Assembly: GCF_003711515.1 (NCBI RefSeq)
Contig: NW_021167082.1
Location: 2,039,691-2,103,690, forward strand
Length of the DNA: 64,000 nucleotides
Source: Sodiomyces alkalinus F11
Lineage: Eukaryota > Ascomycota > Sordariomycetes > Glomerellales > Plectosphaerellaceae
Direction: 5' to 3'
Part shown: one piece after another, positions 13,057 through 22,323 of the stretch
Position numbering within the stretch: the first letter of the stretch is position 1
Layout: every line of letters begins with the position of its first letter
Translations under genes and position numbers: made by a program
The notes under the pieces: generated by a model
Seen by the model: only the letters and a program-made list of their open reading frames with translations
What the model was told of the DNA's origin: nothing
Database searches by the model: none

Positions 13057-14580
13057 TCACCGCAGTTCCCGCCAAAGAAGGGGCAGGAAAACGACGCTGG
13101 CCCTCCACAAAATCAAGACGGCATCAATGAGGGCGAGAGGTGCTTTCAGGAAGCTTAGGACGCCCCATCCGCTCATCACGTCCAGGGCATTGAGCCAAAG
13201 GGCGAGGAAGGCAACACTGAAGAAGTGGTAAGCAAGGACCCAGGGGCGGCGAATGAGTCCTCCCAAGAGGCAGACGGGTTCGTCGGCGTAGCCACGGCGG
13301 AAGTAGTCGAAACAGCCGTTCTGCAGAATGCGCAGGAGGCGGTCGTCGGCGGCGAAGAGCGTGTAGAGGGCTTGCGCGAGGACGTTGATGATGATGCTCA
13401 AGTTCTTGCGGCGCCAGTAGAGGGCGGAGAGCGCGGCTTGGACGGCGGCGACGTCGCCCAAGTCGCGAATGCGTTGCGGGTCGAGCAGCTCGGATAGGAT
13501 GACCACGTCGTTGAAGGCGACGGTCATTCCGCCGCCCGTGAGGGGATGGCGCATGTTCATGGCGTCGCCGAGGATGGCGACGCCGGCCACACGGGGCTGT
13601 GGGGAGGGCGGGAGCCACGAGTTGGGCATGGAACGGAGCTTTCCCTCCTCGAGGGCGCGGGCGACGCAGGGTTGGACTTCGGCCGGCAGGGTCGGGATGA
13701 CGCAGTTGGTTATGTAATTCCGAACACCACCAGCGGCCGGAGACGCCTCGGGTAGCTTGTCGGGGACGTCGATGAGGGCGCGGGTCTCGTGGGTGCCGAT
13801 TTGGTACATGAGGACTGGGTAGGCCTTGCCGATGATGACGTGACCGAAGCCCGGCTTGGGTAGTGGCGCATCAATGAGTTCGAGGCCGTAAAATTTGGAC
13901 CGCGCGACAGGCGCCTCGGAGAGGAGCTGCCTGCGGAACTTGGAGTTGTAGCCATCGCAAATGATGGTTAATTGGCCGAAGTAGTAGTCGGCATCTTTCT
14001 CGCCCGTTTCCGGATTGGTAGTACGCGCCTTGACCCCGAGGACCTGGTTCGCATCGTCGCCGGTGATGGTGCCTGTCACCTCGGTCTCGACCACCGTGAT
14101 ATTCTCTTGCGCCTGGCATGCGCCTCGGAGGTTCATGATGAAGCGGCCGTGATGAAACGAACAGCCGGTGGGTTGCTTGACGTCGGCTGTGGCCGCAGCG
14201 GCGGTGGGCGTCCCCTTTGGTGATGATGATGAGGAGGAGGACACAATCCGACCTTCGTCGTCGACGCCGGGGTAGCGGATAGCGACGGGTTCGCCGTGGA
14301 ACATGACGTTGTAGCCATAGCAGGGAATGGCGTCGATGCCTTCTATACAGCTCCCCAAGCCCAATTTGCGAAGGGCGGCGATGCCGCCGGGCTGCAGTAG
14401 TTCGCCCACGATCCGATCCGGCTCTTTTATAGATTTCTCTAGGAGCAGGACACTCCTGCCTTGTTTCCCCAGTGCATATGCTACTGCACAGCCGAAGATG
14501 CCGGCGCCGACGACCACGACGTCTGCTTCATGATATTTAACACGCCTCTCGGTTCGGGCTTCCACGGCTGGGGAAGCCAT
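13057..14580 (-). CDS. erg1: Squalene epoxidase (squalene monooxygenase), ergosterol pathway
   Basis: FAD-dependent ER enzyme that converts squalene to (S)-2,3-oxidosqualene, the first oxygen-requiring step of ergosterol synthesis and the target of allylamines such as terbinafine. One exon, 507 residues. The Rossmann motif VVVVGAGIFG is at 21-30. FAD-site sequences GCSFHHGRFIMNLRGACQAQ (139-158) and VAILGDAMNMRHPLTGGGMT (334-353) are intact. ALYTLFAADD (404-413) and GCFDYF (422-427) carry Leu405, Phe409 and Phe427. By my alignment from memory these correspond to the allylamine-resistance positions of dermatophyte enzymes, and all hold the sensitive residue. The C-terminus has two hydrophobic segments (WVLAYHFFSVAFLALWLNAL and LALIDAVLILWRASVVFLPL) for ER anchoring. 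Residues 113-137 are a Ser/Ala-rich insert. No intron is needed. It runs convergent with alg5. Confidence 0.96.
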   Translation of the reverse strand: MASPAVEARTERRVKYHEADVVVVGAGIFGCAVAYALGKQGRSVLLLEKSIKEPDRIVGELLQPGGIAALRKLGLGSCIEGIDAIPCYGYNVMFHGEPVAIRYPGVDDEGRIVSSSSSSSPKGTPTAAAATADVKQPTGCSFHHGRFIMNLRGACQAQENITVVETEVTGTITGDDANQVLGVKARTTNPETGEKDADYYFGQLTIICDGYNSKFRRQLLSEAPVARSKFYGLELIDAPLPKPGFGHVIIGKAYPVLMYQIGTHETRALIDVPDKLPEASPAAGGVRNYITNCVIPTLPAEVQPCVARALEEGKLRSMPNSWLPPSPQPRVAGVAILGDAMNMRHPLTGGGMTVAFNDVVILSELLDPQRIRDLGDVAAVQAALSALYWRRKNLSIIINVLAQALYTLFAADDRLLRILQNGCFDYFRRGYADEPVCLLGGLIRRPWVLAYHFFSVAFLALWLNALDVMSGWGVLSFLKAPLALIDAVLILWRASVVFLPLLWRELR

Positions 14581-15767
14581 CGCTGCCGTCGCTGTCGGTG
14601 GGAGAGCGGAGAGAGGTGGGAGGAGAGGAAATCGTTATGGAGGTCGGGATAAAGAAAAGGAGGAAGGAGTGGCGATTACGTGTCGGCGAGTGAAGGAAGT
14701 CGGAAAGTCAGAGAATGTCGGAAGGAAGATCTGATTTGAAGGAGGTCCTCGAGTTCGTCGGACCAGGAGAAGACGACAAAGCGCCGGTATAGTTGAGACT
14801 TCTTATTGTGAGTCTAGGAGAGAAGTGTTGAATTAGAGAGACAGCCCAGGGGCGCTTAAATACAAAGGCATAGGCGACGTCAGGCGGGAGAAAACAGAGA
14901 CGCAAGAACGAGGGTGTGAAAATAAGGGGAAGAAATATTAGAGGTTCAAGGTTCAATTGCACCGAACGTCAGATGTCCGGGAGTGTTGAAAAGTGGTCTG
15001 CTTGTCTGTAAGGGGTCGTTAATTACGACCCCGTTGGATGCCAAAACGAGACGCGTGCAAAATTTAAAGAAGGTCATGCCTGGGACCATACATTCCTGTA
15101 GTCGTGCCATGCCGGCTGGCCCCGGTGGGTGTCTCTCCAATCAATCTTCTTGATTTGGGCCCTATTTTCCCGACCCAGGCTCAGTCTTCCAGGGGGGTCG
15201 CTTCAGTTTTTAACCCATGTGGCGTTGGTACACTGGATTGATTGTGTCATAAATTACACTGCCCGGGTACAGTGACAGCGTGAGCCACAGTTGGGTAACA
15301 GCAGAACGTCAGCGACTATCCGTACTTGGTTCGCAGAACCACACAGTGTAACTGATATCTCGCCGCCCCTCATTCACATGCAAGTCAAGGGACAGCGACG
15401 AGTATCCGTACGTCAACTGAAGATAGTCCTTCCCAAGGTACCTTAAGGTAGGGACGAAATTATTCCCTACCTTACCTTAACTTAGGTAATGACCTTATTG
15501 GCATACCCGCACTTATACTGTGTGCCTACCTACCTTAGGTACGCATACCATAACGTACCTTACCTACCTTACCTTACATTTGTAAACCAAGATAAGATAC
15601 TTTTGCGTGCTGACATGTAATTACATATGGTATGGATATCCACATTGTCAAGTGTCTCCGGCGACAACTTCACTCCATGTAATTTACTCCCCATTTCCCA
15701 AGACAGTAACAAACAGAGCCTTGGCCAACATTACGTGGCCACCGTGGTATTCATCTTACAGGATCCA
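14581..15767. other. erg1 upstream region and spacer
   Basis: The erg1 promoter and 5' leader should lie in about 14581-15000. From 15430 to 15600 the sequence is packed with TACCTT, CTTAGG and AGGTA words in both orientations, able to form several small hairpins. No coding sequence is supported. Confidence 0.55.
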
Positions 15768-18731
15768 TCAAATACATATTTCATCCTTCGTCGGATGAGA
15801 ATCACCAAGCAACAGCTGGTCTCTTTCGATCGCCCAGCTGGCCTTCTCCTCTGACACTCTCCTCAGCGCCTCCTGTACGCACGCCAGCATGGATAGGTCC
15901 GATTCTCTGAGATACTCCGCCTTTTCAGCCTGGGACGCTTTGGTCAGGTAATGCACCATCCACTTGAGGCTCGTCCGACACCGCTTCCACGTCCTGTACT
16001 CCTGTTTCCCGAGCTGATCCAACATCCACCGGAGCTGCTCGTAGTCGTGCCGTATCGTGAACGCCTGACAGAGGTTCGAGAAGTTGTATACGTTGTAGCA
16101 CAAGTCCCGGAACCCGTTCTGTTCCGCAGCGAACACGCAGATCGAGATGGCCTCGCGGTAGTTGCGCAGCGCCAGGCACACTTGTGCCGCCTTGTGGAAC
16201 ACGGCGTCCTCGATGCGCAGCCCGTCCTTCCGCAAGTCCTCGAAGATGCGCAGGATGGCCGGGTAGGGGCGCCCTCGCGTCTCTTCCAGATCCGCCGCTT
16301 CCCTCTCTTCCATCTCGACCCGCTCCAAGTCCGCTAAGATCAGGGGCACCACGGCCCCGCTGACGTCGTGGCCCTCGATCTGCGCCTTCTGGATGAGCGA
16401 CATGGCCATTCCGCTCGAGCCCTCGTCGAGGTGGATGCTGGCTTTGACGGCGAGGCAGAGACACCGGGCCGAATATCCCATGCCGTTATGCACCGCTCTC
16501 TTGTACGAGCTGAGCACACTCCTCCACTGGCCCTTCTGTGCCTCTAGTTGCATCCGCCCGAAAGCGGTCGGCTCGTCCGACGGCTTTAGCCTCGACGCCA
16601 TGCGGACTCGGAACAGCCGCGGTGCCTTGTAATTCTTCCCCACTAGTTTCTTGACCAGCTTTTCGGCCTCGGGGAAATCCGTCTCGACATCGAACGCTTT
16701 GAGCTCCCTGTAAAGAGATATGATCTGAGAGTCTCCGTAGCCCCACTGTCTCCGGCAAGTCCGCAGGAAGTCTGCCCAAAACGAGGCATCCGGTACGAAT
16801 CCCGCCTCCTTGCAGAACCCGAACCACTGAGCCAGTGCCCGAGTCTCCCGGCACCGCCCGTGCCGGTCGGCGATGGACCGGACGAGCGAGCGGTCGAGCG
16901 TGACCCCGAGATTGCCGATGAAATCTTCCACGAACTCTTCCGTCTCGCCCCACGTGTGATTCTTCCTAAACATTTGAAGCACTCGAGAGAATGCTGCATC
17001 GTACTGCTCTTGCTGGACGGGGTCGAACGGCGCCATATTTCGCGCACTCTCAAAGACAGCTCGTACTCTCCGCCAATCCCCCACTGCGGCATACGGGAGA
17101 GAGAAAGCACATCTGAGCTCAATGTCCGCTTTACCCTGGGGATACGCGGCACAAAGCTGGAAAAATCTGGACTGCGCCACTGTCATTTTCCCCGCTTCCA
17201 AGTCGATCCGAATCATCAAAGATTGTATATCATAAGTGTTCTGAAATCCGTAGAAATCATTGGCCTCCAGCTCCTCGAAGAGGCAGTTGGTTCGCTCGTA
17301 GTTCTTAGAACTTTCCCAGCACCGCTGGATGATTTGGATGATTTGGATGAGGGCCGCGCTTTTTGCGTGGAATGCTCGGTCGCCCTGTAGCCAATGCATG
17401 GATTGGAATATTTCAAGCGCCCGATACCCGTTTGTGCTGATCACCGAGTGCAGTATGCTGTCGTATTCAAGATCCGGACGATCCGAAAGGTCGGAAGAGT
17501 TATGAAACGAGCGGACGAAGGCATCGATGGCCTCGACATGATGACCGCTCCGTTGTAGGTGATCGATGAACCAAATCACCGTCTCGGTCTTGAACTGGCA
17601 TATTCTTTGGGACAGCTCGAAGAATTCGCTCGCAGCGTCGAAATGACCCAGCACGACATATTTTGTCACCACCTTCCTGGCGAGCGCGGCATATGCTGTC
17701 CGGGAATCCTGGTCATCCGGTATATCGGCAAGGAACAGTCGTGCCACAAGGTCGATCTGGTCTTTGGATTCGTTGGCGTCACGGACCGGCCGAAACATCA
17801 GGGACCGCATGATCTTAAACGGCCGGTGGGCGGTATAGTCCTCTAGGCGGAGGGGTCCATGCCTGACCAAGATGTCCAGAATCCTCCCAGCGACGTCGTA
17901 GTCGCCCTCATGTTGACATGCAAGGCACAGAAGCCGGGAGAGCTCCAAGTACCAGGTTGGGACATCCTCTGCATGCGACACGTCGTCATAGGCGCGGCGC
18001 AAGAGCTGCAAGGCCGCAGACGGGGCGGAACGATCCGGCTGCACGACATCCGGGTGAATCTGGAGTTGTCGGAGAGTAGAGTCGACACGCATCTTATCGC
18101 GATTTGATGCCCAGAATTCGTCTAGCGCAGCCTTTATCGAAAGTTGAGACGCATTCGCACCACTCTGTGAGGCGTCCACGAATATCTTGGTCCTCGGCAG
18201 GCTGTGTTGTGTGAGAGTGAAGTGAGCTTCTGTCCTTTGATCCGAGGACCGAACTGCATATGTATGGGGCGAATCGGAGGTCTGTGAGTTGGACGGTGTT
18301 GTTTCTGCATCGCGCTCATTCGGGTGTTTGCGTGTCGAGCCTGAGCGCACGCCTTTTCTCCTGACGGACAGCCTCGGTTGTCGGGGGTCGGGACCAAGAT
18401 CGAGAACGTCTTCGTCATTCCAATTCGAGTCACTACGACGAAGCGCTTCGGATTCGGGAGAGATAGTATAGCTAGATGTTGAGAGGGACCAGTTCCCGAA
18501 CGTTGGATCTGTTGCCGCTTCTTCTCGAAGAGCCTCGAGGGTAGCAGCGCCAGCAGAGCTGTAGCGCCGCAGGGATTTCAGCTTTCTCCCATTCTCGACA
18601 GCGGACCGCGCAATACTGATTCGTCGACGTCTCTCTTCGGCTAGTAAAACGATGGAACAGGATGTTCCAAATAGGAGACCTCGGAGGGCGCGGATCGCGG
18701 CTTTCGAGGGGACAGGAGAGGGCGCTGACAT
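15768..18731 (-). CDS. Large helical-repeat (PPR-like) protein, probably mitochondrial
   Basis: One uninterrupted 987-codon frame. The N-terminus (SKAAIRALRGLLFGTSCSIV, then EERRRRISIARSAVENGRKL) is basic, amphipathic and poor in acidic residues, consistent with mitochondrial import. Residues about 215-960 are entirely alpha-helical with spacing typical of tandem helix-turn-helix repeats. Examples are RPFKIMRSLM, YRALEIFQSMHWLQGDRAFH, KAAQVCLALRNYREAISICV and YNFSNLCQAFTIRHDYEQLR. This resembles the large PPR/TPR-like proteins of ascomycetes thought to act in organelle RNA metabolism. I do not recognise a specific orthologue, so the RNA-binding role is inference. A QIIQIIQ stretch reflects a small tandem duplication of GATGATTTG in the DNA. 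Confidence 0.85.
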   Translation of the reverse strand: MSAPSPVPSKAAIRALRGLLFGTSCSIVLLAEERRRRISIARSAVENGRKLKSLRRYSSAGAATLEALREEAATDPTFGNWSLSTSSYTISPESEALRRSDSNWNDEDVLDLGPDPRQPRLSVRRKGVRSGSTRKHPNERDAETTPSNSQTSDSPHTYAVRSSDQRTEAHFTLTQHSLPRTKIFVDASQSGANASQLSIKAALDEFWASNRDKMRVDSTLRQLQIHPDVVQPDRSAPSAALQLLRRAYDDVSHAEDVPTWYLELSRLLCLACQHEGDYDVAGRILDILVRHGPLRLEDYTAHRPFKIMRSLMFRPVRDANESKDQIDLVARLFLADIPDDQDSRTAYAALARKVVTKYVVLGHFDAASEFFELSQRICQFKTETVIWFIDHLQRSGHHVEAIDAFVRSFHNSSDLSDRPDLEYDSILHSVISTNGYRALEIFQSMHWLQGDRAFHAKSAALIQIIQIIQRCWESSKNYERTNCLFEELEANDFYGFQNTYDIQSLMIRIDLEAGKMTVAQSRFFQLCAAYPQGKADIELRCAFSLPYAAVGDWRRVRAVFESARNMAPFDPVQQEQYDAAFSRVLQMFRKNHTWGETEEFVEDFIGNLGVTLDRSLVRSIADRHGRCRETRALAQWFGFCKEAGFVPDASFWADFLRTCRRQWGYGDSQIISLYRELKAFDVETDFPEAEKLVKKLVGKNYKAPRLFRVRMASRLKPSDEPTAFGRMQLEAQKGQWRSVLSSYKRAVHNGMGYSARCLCLAVKASIHLDEGSSGMAMSLIQKAQIEGHDVSGAVVPLILADLERVEMEEREAADLEETRGRPYPAILRIFEDLRKDGLRIEDAVFHKAAQVCLALRNYREAISICVFAAEQNGFRDLCYNVYNFSNLCQAFTIRHDYEQLRWMLDQLGKQEYRTWKRCRTSLKWMVHYLTKASQAEKAEYLRESDLSMLACVQEALRRVSEEKASWAIERDQLLLGDSHPTKDEICI

Positions 18732-19786
18732 GACGAGAGCCGCTTAGTGACCATATCGGGCCGGGCGGATTTCTCTGAACATCTCGACCTCGGGATGTCG
18801 AAGGACGGCTCGGGGAGGGGAGAACAACTGTAGTCGACAGGCCGCGGATCGAAGTCAATTGATGTTAAATAAATGCTGGTAGTCGAGAGAAATCACCAAC
18901 GTATAGACTTCCCGTCAGAAAATCCTTGGTTTCTCAGTATGTGCCGGTACGTACCTAGCTGGGGCATCGTACGTTTCCCAGAGTGGATATGCTTCGGGTA
19001 ACGGTCCTTGCATATTCCGTGGCATCCATAGGTCGGTAGAAGGCTTAATCAGCATCTTCTGCGTAATAACTCAGCTACGCGCTCGGGTAGCAATTACTTA
19101 CTGACGATGGTGACCAAGTCCGACCATCTCAGAAAGCGTGACATAGACATTCATGTCCAGGTACTCTCAAGATGGCAGGCAGAGACCATGGGCGGCAAAC
19201 TCAGACTGCAGCCATCAACCTGTCGAGGCCTCTTGCAATCCTAAGCGGGTACATTGAAGAAAGAACCGAGCCATGTCCCTGACGAGGATCCGTGAACAGA
19301 AGGGGAGATAGATCTATCATCTCCCGTTGCACCAAGCTTGTTGGCATGGCCTCAGTTTGTCTTCGAGAAGCGGGTTTTCTTATTGATTACAGTTCAGACA
19401 AGCCTCCTAGAGGCGAAATCTGCTACCGGGTCGCGATATCCTTATACGTGGATTTCACCGGGACATAGGCAAGCCAGACTGCGAGCAACGTCGCTCCTTA
19501 CAAGCCCCTGGTCGAGAAGTGTCGTGGGCCGTGACTACCTACCTTAGAGACGGGCCTACTTCCAGGCACATGCGCCTTTGCATAAGGTAGTCTACCTACC
19601 TACCTACCTAGAGATCATAGGAACTGTCATCTGTTCCTCGTTCCGATATCTCGAAGACGACGTAGAAATTTCCATCATCCACTGAAGGCCTGCCTACCTA
19701 ACCACCTACCCACCTGGACATCGAGCCGCCAGAAACCAGAAGTAAAAGCCTCCCATTTCCCTCCGAACTGCGCGCCATTGGCCGTA
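18732..19786. other. Spacer between the helical-repeat gene and the aldo/keto reductase gene (divergent)
   Basis: About 1.05 kb between two divergently transcribed genes, so it should hold both promoters. TACCTACC runs occur at 19585-19612 and 19690-19713. No coding sequence or RNA gene is supported. Confidence 0.55.
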
Positions 19787-21327
19787 ATGACGACTACATA
19801 TGCCTCACAGCATCACCGCTCACCCCATGGCACCCGTCAAACTGCCGAGGGCACCAGGGCCATGGGCGTTCTGACTGCTATGCCATTCGCCCCGACGCCG
19901 AGGAGTCCCCTGGGACGGTATAGGCTTTTGTCACCCACGTCCTCGGTCGGAGTGAGCCCTTTGTGTCTGGGGACGATGCACTTTGGCGATTCCTGGTATG
20001 GACATGCTACCGCCCAGCTCTTCGGCCTCTCCCAGGCGGCTTTGGGGTCCCAGGCCACTGATGGTCTTTTTGTAGGAAGGGTGTCATGGAATGCTGCGAT
20101 CAGAGAACAGCCGAGGATGTTCTAGATTTCTTCTTTGAACAAGTAACCAATCATCCCGTCCCTGTCAAAACCAGCTTCTTTTGTGAAAATCATACTGAAC
20201 CCCCTCTGGGGTGGAAATTTCATAGACACCTCGAACAACTACCAATGGGAGGGGTCGGAGACGTGGATTGGAGACTGGATGAGCAAGAGAGGCGTACGAG
20301 AACAGATGGGTATGGCAATCTTTCGTCCTAGCTGTCCTAGCTGTCCTAGCTGTCCTAGCTGTCCTAGCTCTCCTGATCCCAGTTGCTCATACTACCTGGA
20401 CTTTGCAGTCATCGCCACCAAGTACTCGACCAACTACATGGGCCGGGTGCCACAGTCAACACATATCATGGCCAACTTCACGGGCAACGGAAGCAAAAAC
20501 CTTGTCACATCAGTCAAGGCCAGCCTTCACAAGCTGAGAACCGATTACATTGATCTACTCTATGTCCATTGGTGGGACTACTCGACGTCCATCCCTGAAC
20601 TGATGCAATCGCTCAACAACCTCGTCGTGAGTGGTAAGGTTCTGTATCTTGGAGTCAGCAATACGCCTGCCTGGGCCGTCAGGTCAGTCAGAATAGCCCC
20701 CTGGCTCCTGGTCTCGACGAGTGACTCTGGTTTCGACTGACAACCTGAAGCAAAGCGAATGAGTATGCACGAAACCACGGTTTGCGTCAGTTCTCCGTAT
20801 ATCAGGGTTGCTGGTCGGCAGCGTCACGCGACTTCGAGCGCGAAATTATCCCAATGGCTCAGGCGGAAGGTATGGCGTTGGTTCCCTGGGGCGCACTCGG
20901 CGGAGGCGCTTTCAAGACGGAAGAGCAACGCCAGTCTCAGAGTGCCCCCAAGGTGGAAATCAGCGAGGCACATATCCAAATCAGCAGAGCTTTGGAAAGG
21001 ATTTCCAAGCGCAAGGGGACTATAATAACCAGCGTGGCTCTGGCCTATGTAATGCACAAGTGCCCGTACGTCTTCCCCGTCGTTGGAGGGCAGACGGTCC
21101 ATCACTTAAGGCAGAGCATCGAAGCCTTGAGCCTAGAGCTTACCGACGAAGAATTACGCGAGATTGAGGCCGCTGCTCCTTTCGACATGGGCTTTCCCCA
21201 CAATTTGCTATGGGGCAGAGGCGGGCTTCCAGCTCAACCGAATGACTTGTGGCTTTTGAAGATGGGAGGACACTTTGACTTTGTGCCACTACCCAAGTCC
21301 ATAACACCAGCACAAGTGGGGGAATAG
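19787..21327 (+). CDS. Aryl-alcohol-dehydrogenase-type aldo/keto reductase, with a mutated splice acceptor
   Basis: NADP-dependent AKR of the fungal Aad type. Conserved exons are 19787-19995, 20076-20142, 20210-20309, 20409-20682 and 20751-21327, which would give 408 residues. Family sequences: PRSPLGRYRLLSPTSSVGVS, CLGTMHFGDSW, GGNFIDTSNNYQW (catalytic Asp and Tyr), VIATKYSTNY, TDYIDLLYVHWWDYSTSIPE, VLYLGVSNTPAW and ALAYVMHKCPYVFPVVGGQT. Introns 1, 3 and 4 are canonical. Intron 2 (20143-20209) has a GTAACC donor and a TACTGAAC branch-like text, but ends CCCCTCTGG just before GGT-GGA, where AG is expected. Upstream and downstream AGs shift the frame into a stop. The gene is therefore intact in coding sequence but probably mis-spliced, unless GT-GG is tolerated or the base is a sequencing error. 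Intron 3 contains a 9-bp minisatellite. Confidence 0.82.
20325..20369 (+). repeat. 9-bp minisatellite inside AKR intron 3
   Basis: Five perfect tandem copies of GTCCTAGCT, followed by a degenerate CTCCTGATC. The host intron (20310-20408) is 99 bp and has no in-frame stop, so if it were retained it would add a Cys-Pro-Ser repeat to the protein. Confidence 0.95.
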
Positions 21328-22323
21328 CATATTCAGACGAGCAGCACTTTATGGGATGAGCTGGTGATATTCCTCTGAACGACATATCAAAGAATGAAAA
21401 AGAACAAGAAGAATCGGGTAAGCTTAGGGCATTGTGTCAAAGGGTCACCTACTGGGCATTAAGACAATTATATCTCAAATTGCTGCAATTGATACGAACC
21501 AGTCCACCATCGATATAATATAACCTTCTAGACCGAGAAAAAGCAGTCGATGTTCACCCGCGCACCAATACCTGTCAATGTATTTTATGAACTGTTTGAT
21601 ACCAGTTCTACGGTACCACCCAAGGGGCAAGCAGAGCGAAGATGCGGCAAGAGAAGGTACCTTACCAAAGGTAGGTGATCTAAGGTAAGGCAGTCAGTAC
21701 CTACCTTACTTAGGTGAGTCAGACAAGGTACCTTACCTTACTCAACTCCTACCCCCCGTACCATCTTTTCCTCTTCTCCCCCACTTCGGGGACAGTGGAC
21801 TCCAGAGAGGTAGGTACGTGCCAGACAGGCAGAAAGATCGCAGTGGACCCGGAAAAGATATCACTGGCTGAACAAAACAGAGGACTGGGCGAGGGTGTCC
21901 AGGCTACCTTAGGCAATGACGCGTCGAGTCTGTGTAAGGCGGTGGTTACTACCTTACTCTCCCAGAATGAAGGCGAGCCAGGGTTTGGTTGGGAAGTGGT
22001 CCATCCGGTGTTGCCCCTGGGCACTTCCTTCCCTCTCCCACCCGCGGGAATTTCGTCTACTTTACCAGATACATATGGTTATGGCGTCTTCGTAGTTCCC
22101 CATGAGGCGGTGAGCAGTTCTAACTTCTAAGTAGATGAGCACAAACTCAGCTCTAACTGCTAGAGGGCATCGTGGTTTTACTTGTCCCCCGGTCTTCTCT
22201 GAAACCGGAATACATGTTCGAATGAATGATCCAATGCTAGAGCCTACTGCAAAGCCCGTCGTCCGCCTTGTCTAGTTCTCATTAGCTCGTTTCTTCAGTG
22301 CCCAAGGGCTATCGGTCTCACAT
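21328..22323. other. Spacer downstream of the aldo/keto reductase gene
   Basis: About 1 kb. A dense block of TACCTTA/TAAGGTA words lies at 21655-21740. Short frames with no recognisable content are present. Likely holds the promoter of the next gene. Confidence 0.55.
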
